From: Anaerolineales bacterium UBA3905
GTDB taxonomy: Bacteria > Chloroflexota > Anaerolineae > Caldilineales > Caldilineaceae
DNA length: 14,687 nucleotides
Direction: 5' to 3'
Assembly: GCA_002391565.1 (NCBI GenBank)
Contig: DGFH01000378.1
Location: 1 to 14,687 of the forward strand
The notes under the pieces are model-generated. The model was not told the origin of the DNA. It did no database searches and saw only the letters and a list, made by a program, of their open reading frames with translations. A program made the position numbers and the translations under genes. Positions 1-6,292 of this stretch are shown here, piece by piece. How positions within the stretch are numbered: position 1 is the first letter of the stretch; each line of letters starts with the position of its first letter.

Positions 1-19
1 AGATGTGTATAAGAGACAG
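1..19 (+). other. Nextera/Tn5 mosaic-end adapter (artefact)
   Basis: The first 19 bases, AGATGTGTATAAGAGACAG, are identical to the Tn5 transposase mosaic end used in Nextera libraries. This is sequencing-library DNA left at the contig edge, not genomic sequence. Bases just inside it may also be less reliable. Confidence 0.97.
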
Positions 20-309
20 GACCGAAAGCGTTCAGCTTCATGAGGATTAACAAAATGATCCGACAATCGATATTGTCGCATTCAATGCACGAAGTGGTCT
101 CTCCCTTAGGTCATCGCCTCCGGCATGACGGCGTGGCTGACCGGAAACGTCCGGGTTGAAGGCGCCCGTCACGCCGGAGGCGATGACCTACAAAACAAAC
201 TCTGCCCCTACTGTGCAATAGACCCCTGGCTAACGCGTGATGCGCTTGCAGGAGCGATAGGATACAATGGTCACGCAAGTAGAATCAAACGCGGAGTAGA
301 ACCAACACC
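20..309. other. Non-coding leader region before the photolyase
   Basis: I see no convincing gene here. The region holds a short palindrome at 61-78 (ACGT-balanced 7-bp arms CGACAAT/ATTGTCG around CGAT), the large inverted repeat at 108-189, and a possible -10 box TACAAT at 263-268 preceded by TAGGA. No -35 box lies at good spacing, so the promoter is only suggested. A GGAG at 293-296 is the best ribosome-binding candidate for the downstream gene, 13 bases from its ATG. Confidence 0.5.
108..189. repeat. Inverted repeat with 17-bp arms and inner hairpin
   Basis: Arms 108-124 (AGGTCATCGCCTCCGGC) and 173-189 are perfect reverse complements. Pairing continues imperfectly inward through TGACG. The loop holds a second small hairpin, CCGGA/TCCGG, at 141-154. 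There is no T-tract on either strand, so this is not a standard intrinsic terminator. The arm-plus-structured-loop design resembles the inverted repeat at 10920-10984, including shared loop words GGCATGA, ACCG and GTTGA. Confidence 0.8.
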
Positions 310-1839
310 ATGACCCCACCACGCGTCTCTGTCTGGATTCCCGGCGATCAGCTGTTGCTCGAACATCCGGCGCTGCAAGCCGCCGCCGCGCTCACCGACC
401 GCGACCACACCCGCGTCGTGCTGGTCGAGAGCGCGCAGCGGCTGACCCGGCTGCCCTACCAGCGCAAGAAGCTGGTGCTGTTGCTCAGCGCAATGCGCCA
501 TTACGTTGAAGAGTTGCGCGCCGTCGGCTACACCGTCGAATATCGTCAGGCCGCCAGCGTCGGCGCAGGCTTACGCGCACACGTCGCCGCCTGGCAGCCG
601 CAGCACCTCTTCACGATGGCGACGGCGGAGTACAGCGGGCGCAGCTTTCAGCAGCGGCTGACGCACCTGCTCAGCACGCCGGTGACCGTCCTGCCCAACA
701 CGCAATTTCTCACCGGGCGCTACGATCCTTTTCCGCAGCCGCGCAAGAAGGTCGTATTGGAGAATTTTTATCGCGCCCAGCGCAGGCGTTGGGGCCTCCT
801 GCTCGACGCGCAGGGCGAACCGCTGGGCGGCGCCTGGAACTTCGATCAGCAGAACCGCAAGCCGCTTCCACGCACCGGGTTGGCGATCCCACCGCCGCTC
901 GCCTTTGCGCCCGATGCACTGACGCAGCAGGTGATGGCGGAAGTGGCGGCGCTGCCCACCGGCGTAGGGCGCGTGGATGGCTTTGACCTGGCTGTGACGC
1001 GCCAGGAAGCCGAAGCTGCGTTCGATGACTTCTTGCGTCATCGCCTGGCGAACTTCGGCCCCTACGAAGACGCCATGAGCCAGCGCAGCGCCGTGCTCTT
1101 TCATGCGCTGCTCTCGCCCTATATGAACATCGGTCTGCTCGACCCGCTGGCGATGGCGCGCCGCGCCGAAGCAGCCTATCACGCCGGTCTGGCGCCGCTC
1201 GCCTCGGTGGAAGGCTTCATCCGCCAGATCGTGGGCTGGCGTGAGTACATCTACTGGCAATATTGGCGGCAGATGCCGGGCTTGCTCACTGCCAATAGCT
1301 GGCGGCATACGCGCCCGCTGCCGGGCTTCTTCTGGACGGGCGCCACGCCGATGCACTGTCTCCACCGCGTGGTGAACCGCGTCATCGACCTGGGCTACTC
1401 CCATCACATCGAACGGCTGATGGTGATCTGCAACTTCTGTATGCTGGCCGGCATCGACCCGGCGGCGGTCAACGCCTGGTTTCTCACCTTTTATGTGGAC
1501 GCCTACGAGTGGGTCGTGACGCCGAATGTGATCGGCATGGGACTCAACGCCGACGGCGGGCAGACGGCCACCAAGCCCTACATTGCCTCGGCCAACTACA
1601 TCCACAAGATGAGCGATTACTGTGCTGACTGCCCTTTCAACCCCAAAGCGCGCACCGGCGACGACGCCTGCCCCTTCAATGTGCTCTACTGGAATTTCTT
1701 GCTGGAACACGAGGCGACGTTGCGCGCCAACCCTCGCTTTGGGCCGGCGGTGTTGGGGCTAAAACACCTGACGCCGGCTGAGCGCACGACGATTCGCCGG
1801 CAGGCCGCAGCCTTTCTCGCCACCTTATCGGCGGAATGA
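310..1839 (+). CDS. Fe-S bacterial cryptochrome/(6-4)-type photolyase (deoxyribodipyrimidine photolyase-related)
   Basis: A 509-residue member of the DPRP/FeS-BCP branch of the photolyase-cryptochrome family. These flavoproteins use blue light to repair UV photoproducts in DNA; characterised members such as Agrobacterium PhrB repair (6-4) lesions. The N-terminal alpha/beta domain starts with VWIPGDQL (residues 8-15), as usual for the family. The helical FAD domain includes IVGWREYIYWQYW (307-319). The four cysteines expected to hold a [4Fe-4S] cluster are visible: C350, C438, C441 (CADC) and C454. This spacing matches PhrB as I remember it, and the length is also typical. The ATG at 310 is preceded by GGAG at 293-296. 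The gene is alone on the plus strand and converges on the isomerase gene at 1926. Confident of family; lesion specificity is inferred from the family. Confidence 0.95.
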   Translation: MTPPRVSVWIPGDQLLLEHPALQAAAALTDRDHTRVVLVESAQRLTRLPYQRKKLVLLLSAMRHYVEELRAVGYTVEYRQAASVGAGLRAHVAAWQPQHLFTMATAEYSGRSFQQRLTHLLSTPVTVLPNTQFLTGRYDPFPQPRKKVVLENFYRAQRRRWGLLLDAQGEPLGGAWNFDQQNRKPLPRTGLAIPPPLAFAPDALTQQVMAEVAALPTGVGRVDGFDLAVTRQEAEAAFDDFLRHRLANFGPYEDAMSQRSAVLFHALLSPYMNIGLLDPLAMARRAEAAYHAGLAPLASVEGFIRQIVGWREYIYWQYWRQMPGLLTANSWRHTRPLPGFFWTGATPMHCLHRVVNRVIDLGYSHHIERLMVICNFCMLAGIDPAAVNAWFLTFYVDAYEWVVTPNVIGMGLNADGGQTATKPYIASANYIHKMSDYCADCPFNPKARTGDDACPFNVLYWNFLLEHEATLRANPRFGPAVLGLKHLTPAERTTIRRQAAAFLATLSAE

Positions 1840-1925
1840 TCACGCCCTCACGCAGATCAAGGGATCAGGCATTTCTCTGTGTTTTCTTTGCGCCATTGCG
1901 TCTCTGCGTCAAAGAATAGCGACGC
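1840..1925. other. Convergent intergenic gap with degenerate octamer repeat
   Basis: Short gap between two convergent genes. It contains three tandem degenerate octamers (TTTGCGCC, ATTGCGTC, TCTGCGTC) at 1887-1910. I see no stable GC hairpin followed by T's on either strand, so no bidirectional terminator can be called. Confidence 0.5.
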
Positions 1926-2489
1926 CTACTCCAGATTGGCATGACGCGCCATCATGGCGGCGTTGTCTTGCCCGCTGCGCGCCGCCAGCATCGCCCCCAC
2001 ACAGTCGAGGTAGATCGCCATTGCCTGTTCCAGTGCGTTGGCAAGCGGCAGGCGCGTGGGCGTCGTCACGTCGCTTTTAACCGAGCCGGCAGGGACAATG
2101 ATCGCCAGATCGGCCAGCGCTGCTAATGGCGTGGCAGGACTGGAGGTGATCGCCGCCACCCGCGCGCCGAAGCCTCTGGCTTTGCGCGTCAGGGTCAGCA
2201 CACTTTCGGTGCGCCCGCTGCCGGAGAGCGCGATCAGCAGGTCGCCCGGCGCAATTGCGGGGGTGGTGGCGTCGCCGACAACATGCGCCGTCAACCCGAT
2301 CTGCATCAGCCGCATGGCGAACATGCGCAGGAGCAGTCCGCTGCGTCCCAGCCCCAACACAAAAACACGCGGCGCGTCCATGATGGCGGCGACCAACATC
2401 TCCGCCTGATCATCATCGAGCCGGGGCAGGATGGCGGTGACCTCCTCCAGGTCAAAGCGAATCCAGTCGGAGAGGCGAAGTGTGGTCAT
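1926..2489 (-). CDS. hxlB: SIS-domain sugar-phosphate isomerase, probable 6-phospho-3-hexuloisomerase
   Basis: A 187-residue single SIS-domain protein. The PHI (HxlB) subfamily converts 3-hexulose 6-phosphate to fructose 6-phosphate in the ribulose-monophosphate pathway. Supporting features are the phosphate-binding loop GLGRSG (46-51), the signature MRLMQIGLTAHVVGD (59-73), the second SIS motif SGSGRTESV (89-97), and LEQ with E154 as the presumed catalytic glutamate. Its length equals the family norm. No hexulose-phosphate synthase partner lies in the window, so the physiological substrate is not shown by context. The start ATG lies 18 bp beyond the stop of the upstream DEAD-box helicase, in the second copy of a 16-bp duplication. 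No good Shine-Dalgarno precedes it, which suggests coupling to helicase translation. It could also be another SIS isomerase. Confidence 0.85.
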   Translation of the reverse strand: MTTLRLSDWIRFDLEEVTAILPRLDDDQAEMLVAAIMDAPRVFVLGLGRSGLLLRMFAMRLMQIGLTAHVVGDATTPAIAPGDLLIALSGSGRTESVLTLTRKARGFGARVAAITSSPATPLAALADLAIIVPAGSVKSDVTTPTRLPLANALEQAMAIYLDCVGAMLAARSGQDNAAMMARHANLE

Positions 2490-2515
2490 GGTTAACTGCG
2501 GTCATGGCTAACTGC
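2484..2515 (-). repeat. 16-bp tandem duplication at helicase/isomerase junction
   Basis: 2484-2499 and 2500-2515 are adjacent copies that differ at one base (GGTCATGGTTAACTGC versus GGTCATGGCTAACTGC). On the minus strand each copy carries a stop-like TAG/TAA, then CC, then ATG. The helicase stop (2508-2510) uses one copy and the isomerase start (2487-2489) uses the other. The unused ATG at 2503-2505 is out of frame with the isomerase because 16 is not a multiple of three. Confidence 0.9.
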
Positions 2516-3959
2516 GGCGGCTGCGTCCACCCCGTCGGCGCGGCTTGCGGTTGGCGGTGGACGGTCTGGACATCGGCGCGGCTTTGGCGTGCACCGGCTC
2601 CGGCGGCGTCACCGGGGCGTGCAGCGCCTGCTGATAGGTGTCGTCCAGCAGCATCGTGATGATCGCCTGCCCTTCGTCACTTTCCATCAAGCTGCGCGCC
2701 AGGCGCGCAAAGCGTCTGCTGCGTTCCGCCTGAAGTTTGTCGCGCGCGCGCAGCCGCGCTTCCAGCAGTGCGGTCAGGCGTTCGGCGACAACGGCTTCGA
2801 CTTCCTCCTCGGTCGGCAGCGGGCGCTCGACGATGGGTAGCTGGTAGTGCTTCACGGCGCGGTCGAGCACGCCTTTATCGACGCGACTCACCAGGGTGAT
2901 CGCCACGCCGGCGGCGCCGGCGCGGCCAGTCCGCCCGGCGCGATGGATGTAGTTTTCCACGTCCTCCGGCGGTTCATACTGGATGACGTGCGAGAGTTCG
3001 GGAATGTCCAGGCCACGCGCAGCGACGTCGGTGGCGACGAGAAAGCGCAGCGCACCCTGGCGCACTCGCTCCAGCACGCGCTCACGGTCAGCCTGCGAAA
3101 GATCCGCGCTGAGTTCGTCGGCGTCGTAGCCGAAGCGCTGCAGCACTACGGTGACAAAGTGGACGTTGACCTTGGTGTTGCAGAAGATGATCGCCGACTC
3201 CGGGTTTTCGACCTCGATGATGCGGATCAGGCTGCGTTCGCGCCCCATGTCCGGGACAACATAGAAGATGTGCTCCGTCTCCGCGACATGCACATGCCCG
3301 CTGCTCAGTGAAACGAACTCCGGTTCGTGCATGAACTGGTGGGCGGTGCGCATCACCTGCGGCGGGAAGGTGGCGGAGAACATACAGGCGTTGACGCGGC
3401 GGTTCGGCAGATAGCGCTGGATCTCGCGCATGTCGGGATAGAAGCCCATCGACAACATGCGGTCGGCCTCGTCGAAGATCAGGATCTCCAGGTGGTCGAG
3501 CAGCAACGTGCGTTTGAGCAGATGGTCAAGGATGCGCCCCGGTGTGCCGACGACAATGTGTGCGCCTTGCTTGAGTGCGTCGATCTGTGGCCCGTAGCCG
3601 ACGCCGCCGTAGACGGCCACGGTGCGCAGGCCGGCGGCGCCGCACAACACCTCGGCTTCGTGCCAGACCTGATGCGCCAACTCGCGCGTCGGCACCAGGA
3701 TCAGCGCCTGGGTTGCCGCCCGGTTGGGATCAAGCCGCTCCAGCATGGGCAACAAAAAGGCGCCAGTCTTACCGCTGCCTGTGCGCGCCTGAATCATCAC
3801 ATCTTGTCCGTCGAGCAGGAAGGGGATCGCCCGCACCTGCACGGGCATCAGCTTCGTCCAGCCGGCGCGTTGGGCGGCTGCGGCAATATGCGGCGGCAGT
3901 TGCTCAACGGTGATGGTGGGAATATCGTCGGTGGTTTCGGTAATGAGAGTGTCGTTCAA
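2508..3959 (-). CDS. DEAD-box ATP-dependent RNA helicase
   Basis: A 483-residue DEAD-box helicase of the RhlE/CshA/DbpA type, which unwinds RNA duplexes using ATP in ribosome assembly, mRNA decay or cold adaptation. All core motifs are present in order: the Q-motif region (GWT...PVQ, 33-41), ARTGSGKT (58-65), PTREL (90-94), TPGR (139-142), DEAD (163-166), SAT (195-197), IIFCNT (257-262), ATDVAARGLDIP (309-320) and HRAGRTGR (339-346). The C-terminal tail is charged and ends in an Arg/Gly-rich stretch (KPRRRGGRSRRS), typical of non-specific RNA binding. The start appears to be TTG (3957-3959) with GAGAAG five bases upstream. A slightly later start cannot be excluded. A possible sigma70-type promoter lies about 45 bp upstream. 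The isomerase gene follows 18 bp downstream, probably in the same transcript. Confidence 0.95.
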   Translation of the reverse strand: MNDTLITETTDDIPTITVEQLPPHIAAAAQRAGWTKLMPVQVRAIPFLLDGQDVMIQARTGSGKTGAFLLPMLERLDPNRAATQALILVPTRELAHQVWHEAEVLCGAAGLRTVAVYGGVGYGPQIDALKQGAHIVVGTPGRILDHLLKRTLLLDHLEILIFDEADRMLSMGFYPDMREIQRYLPNRRVNACMFSATFPPQVMRTAHQFMHEPEFVSLSSGHVHVAETEHIFYVVPDMGRERSLIRIIEVENPESAIIFCNTKVNVHFVTVVLQRFGYDADELSADLSQADRERVLERVRQGALRFLVATDVAARGLDIPELSHVIQYEPPEDVENYIHRAGRTGRAGAAGVAITLVSRVDKGVLDRAVKHYQLPIVERPLPTEEEVEAVVAERLTALLEARLRARDKLQAERSRRFARLARSLMESDEGQAIITMLLDDTYQQALHAPVTPPEPVHAKAAPMSRPSTANRKPRRRGGRSRRS

Positions 3960-4003
3960 TCCAGCTTCTCACTTTGGCTTTGTTTCGAGACTTGTTATTG
4001 TTC

Positions 4004-4033
4004 AGTATCGCACAATCACCCTGGTTTGGTCTA
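4004..4033 (-). promoter_or_regulatory. Possible promoter of the helicase-isomerase operon
   Basis: Read on the minus strand, TAGACC (4028-4033) and GATACT (4004-4009) are separated by 18 bases. Each matches four of six consensus positions of a sigma70 -35/-10 pair. It lies in the only gap (3960-4091) upstream of the helicase. This is weak sequence evidence. Confidence 0.3.
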
Positions 4034-4091
4034 CTATGGCTGGGCGCGAGGGTGATTCCCCGAAACAGAGTTGGCGCCGTGTGCAGGCAGG

Positions 4092-4544
4092 CTAGGTGGC
4101 GGTGTTGACCATCCAGCGGGAGAAGGCTTCCAGAAATGCCCGAAAGCCCGGCAGATGTTCCGGTGGGAAATGGTAGCGCGTCGGTGCGTCCGCCAATACC
4201 ACATCGAAGCAGCGCAGCCACTCCTGACGCGCCGCCTCATCGATGGGGAATGGCATGTGTCGGGCGCGCATGGCCGGGTTGCCGTACAGTTGGTGATAGA
4301 GCGGCGGCCCGCCCAGCAGGCCGATGAAGAAGGCGGCGGATTTACGGCTGGCGGCCACCATGTCGTGGGGAAACATGGGGCGCAGCCAGGAACGCTCCAG
4401 TTCAGTGTAGAAGTCCTCGATCATCTGCACGATCGCGTCGGCGCCCATCGCCGCGTAAATGGCCGGGTCAGGCGGGCTGACGCGTGGTGGGCCGCCGGGC
4501 GGCGTATACATCTGACCTTCACTCATCATGATATGGCTGTTCAT
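4092..4544 (-). CDS. Truncated haemoglobin (group II-like)
   Basis: A 150-residue globin of the 2-over-2 truncated haemoglobin family, which binds O2, NO or related ligands at haem. The visible signature is AIYAAMGADAI at the A/B helices, Y46 at the expected B10 position (EDFYTELE), LYGNP (86-90), RARHMPFPI with H96 as the proximal haem ligand, and W109 (QEWLRCF) at the G8 position that marks groups II/III. Reading upstream in frame adds residues that overlap the acetyltransferase and have no globin character. I therefore take the ATG at 4544, whose ATG overlaps the TGA of the preceding gene as ATGA. In-frame ATGs at 4529 and 4526 are alternatives. It is the last gene of the proline dehydrogenase-acetyltransferase-globin set; the overlap implies coupled translation. 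Confidence 0.9.
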   Translation of the reverse strand: MNSHIMMSEGQMYTPPGGPPRVSPPDPAIYAAMGADAIVQMIEDFYTELERSWLRPMFPHDMVAASRKSAAFFIGLLGGPPLYHQLYGNPAMRARHMPFPIDEAARQEWLRCFDVVLADAPTRYHFPPEHLPGFRAFLEAFSRWMVNTAT

Positions 4545-5098
4545 CTTGTGTTTTGCCACTCCCGCCGCAGCAATCCGTACCACACCGTGTCGGAGACCTC
4601 GCCGTTCACGACCCAGCGTTCGCGCAGATGGCCTTCTTTTTGGAAGCCGAGGCGCTCCAGCGTACGCGCCGAGCCGGTGTTGCGCGGGTCGATGTCGGCT
4701 TCCAGGCGGAGCAGATCGAGGCTGGCGAAGGCGTGGTTGATGAGCGCAGTTAAGGCTTCGTGCATGTAACCGTTGCCCCAATGCGGTCGCCCCAGTGCAT
4801 AGCCGATTTCGGCGCGGCGGCTGGCTTCGTGAAAGTTGAAGAGCGCACAGGTGCCCAGCAAGACCCCATCGCAGCGCAGCGCGATGCCGAGCCGCACTGC
4901 GCTGCCATCCTGGTAGCTCGCCTGAATTCGCTGTAACATATCCCGCGCCTGGGTCATGTCAGTCAACGCCGGATAGCTCCAGTAACGCATCACCTCCGGA
5001 TGGGAGAAAATGGCAAAGAGTGCAGGAAGATCGGCTTCGATCAGCGGGCGCAAGATCAGGCGCGGCGTGGTCAGGGTGACGGGTTCTAGCACGGACAT
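4541..5098 (-). CDS. GNAT N-acetyltransferase, RimJ/RimL-like
   Basis: A 185-residue GNAT of the Acetyltransf_3 (RimJ/RimL) type. It transfers acetyl from acetyl-CoA to an amine; known members modify ribosomal-protein N-termini, but many act on small molecules. It opens with the typical LTTPRLILRPL (9-19) and DLPALFAIFSHPEVMRYW (23-40). The acetyl-CoA binding region is EIGYALGRPHWGNGYMHEAL (96-115), where the usual Q/RxxGxG/A pattern appears as RPHWGNG. It ends with the NTGSARTLERLGF (140-152) motif. The ATG at 5098 has a good GAGG Shine-Dalgarno eight bases upstream. It begins 15 bp after the proline dehydrogenase stop and overlaps the globin start by 4 bp. The substrate cannot be told from sequence. 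Confidence 0.9.
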   Translation of the reverse strand: MSVLEPVTLTTPRLILRPLIEADLPALFAIFSHPEVMRYWSYPALTDMTQARDMLQRIQASYQDGSAVRLGIALRCDGVLLGTCALFNFHEASRRAEIGYALGRPHWGNGYMHEALTALINHAFASLDLLRLEADIDPRNTGSARTLERLGFQKEGHLRERWVVNGEVSDTVWYGLLRREWQNTR

Positions 5099-5113
5099 TG
5101 GCGCTTCCTCTAA

Positions 5114-6172
5114 CTATGCCTTGAAGAAGTTGCTCACAAAGAACCACAGATTCGCCGGGCGTTCGGCCAGGCGGCGCATGAAGTAAGGGTACCACGCTGT
5201 GCCATACGGCACGTAAATGCGCACCCGATAGCCTTGCGCCACCAGTTGCTCCTGGCGCTCGCGGCGGATGCCGTAGAGCATCTGGAATTCGAACGCGTCC
5301 TTGGGGAGATGGTGGGCGGCGGCGTAGCGTTGCACTGCGGCGATCATGGTGTCGTCGTGCGTGGCGGCGGCGAGATGAGCGCCGTGCTGACGCGCCTCGT
5401 CACTCAACAACAGCTCCGCCAGACGTACGAAGGCGGCGTCGACGTGGGTCTTTTGCGGATAGGCGACGGTGGGCGGCTCTTTGTACGCGCCTTTGACCAG
5501 CCGCACCCACGCGCCTTCCGCCGCCAGCCTGCGCACATCCTCCTCGCTGCGGTAGAGATACGACTGGATCACAACGCCGACGTTGTCGAAGCCCTCGCCA
5601 AAGCGCAGCCGCCGGTAGAGATCAAGCGTTGTATCGACCAGCGCGCTCTCTTCCATGTCGATGCGAATGCGCAACCCCCGCTTTTGCGCCTCTGTGAGCA
5701 GCGTGCGCAGGTTCGCCAGCGCCAGGTTCTCGTCCACCTTCAGCCCCAGCTGGCTGAGCTTGACCGAAACATACGCATCAACCCCGCCAGCATGAATTTG
5801 CTGAAGCAGGTACAGAATCTGGTCGCGGGCGGCGGCGGCTTCGCCAGCGTCGCTGACGCTTTCGCCCAGATAGTCGAGGGCGACGGTCATGCCTTTGGCG
5901 TTGAGTTGGCGCGCCACGGCGATGGCTTCATCCACCGACTCGCCGGCAATGAAGCGGTTGGCGACCGCCCATGCTGGCGGAAAGCGTGTGACGACCTGCC
6001 GCGCCAGCTTCATGCGCGACAGATAGAGCAGTAACGAGCGCAACCACGTCTCGCCATTGCGGTAGACCAGGTAGCCAACCCCAGCCGCCGCAGCCAGCGA
6101 GACTGCGATTGTCAACGCCTGCGCTCCGCTGCCAGTCGAAGTTCCTGTAGTGGATGATTTTGTCTCTTCCAT
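5114..6172 (-). CDS. Proline dehydrogenase with N-terminal membrane anchor
   Basis: A 352-residue FAD-dependent monofunctional proline dehydrogenase, which oxidises L-proline to 1-pyrroline-5-carboxylate and passes electrons to quinones. Beta/alpha-barrel landmarks are SVKLSQLG (136-143), RIDMEES (170-176), QSYLYR (203-208), RLVKGAYKE (224-232), ATHDD (270-274), EFQMLYGIR (295-303) and the proline-binding arginines in FMRRLAERP (331-339). Compared with the ~300-residue bacterial enzymes it has an extra N-terminus: a Ser/Thr/Gly-rich tip, then a hydrophobic helix at about 18-37 that looks like a single membrane anchor, then RNGETWLRSLLLY. The start ATG has AGGAG at 6179-6183, six bases upstream. 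No P5C dehydrogenase lies nearby. It leads the operon with the GNAT and globin genes. Confidence 0.93.
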   Translation of the reverse strand: MEETKSSTTGTSTGSGAQALTIAVSLAAAAGVGYLVYRNGETWLRSLLLYLSRMKLARQVVTRFPPAWAVANRFIAGESVDEAIAVARQLNAKGMTVALDYLGESVSDAGEAAAARDQILYLLQQIHAGGVDAYVSVKLSQLGLKVDENLALANLRTLLTEAQKRGLRIRIDMEESALVDTTLDLYRRLRFGEGFDNVGVVIQSYLYRSEEDVRRLAAEGAWVRLVKGAYKEPPTVAYPQKTHVDAAFVRLAELLLSDEARQHGAHLAAATHDDTMIAAVQRYAAAHHLPKDAFEFQMLYGIRRERQEQLVAQGYRVRIYVPYGTAWYPYFMRRLAERPANLWFFVSNFFKA

Positions 6173-6292
6173 GACAAACTCCTCGCGCTTTCATGTGAAT
6201 GTTTGTCCAAATCTTGCTCGATTGCGCCCCACCGGCCAGACTGCCAACAAGACAGCGCCTTTGTTCTTGCGCGCTGATGCAGTGCAATCGTA

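Noticed and set aside
125..313. 62-codon plus-strand ORF before the photolyase
   Set aside because: Its first third lies in the 108-189 inverted repeat, it overlaps the photolyase start, has no ribosome site and resembles no protein.
571..1710. Long antisense ORF opposite the photolyase
   Set aside because: It is the high-GC shadow of a clearly conserved gene; composition is His/Val/Gln/Arg-rich with no motifs.
1840..1925. Bidirectional intrinsic terminator between convergent genes
   Set aside because: Only a weak bulged pairing (TTTGCGC with GCGTCAAA) and no T-tract after a stable stem.
4545..4781. N-terminal extension of the globin to 229 residues
   Set aside because: The added residues overlap the GNAT frame, are Arg/Pro-rich and unlike globins. 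The ATGA overlap at 4541-4544 is the natural start.
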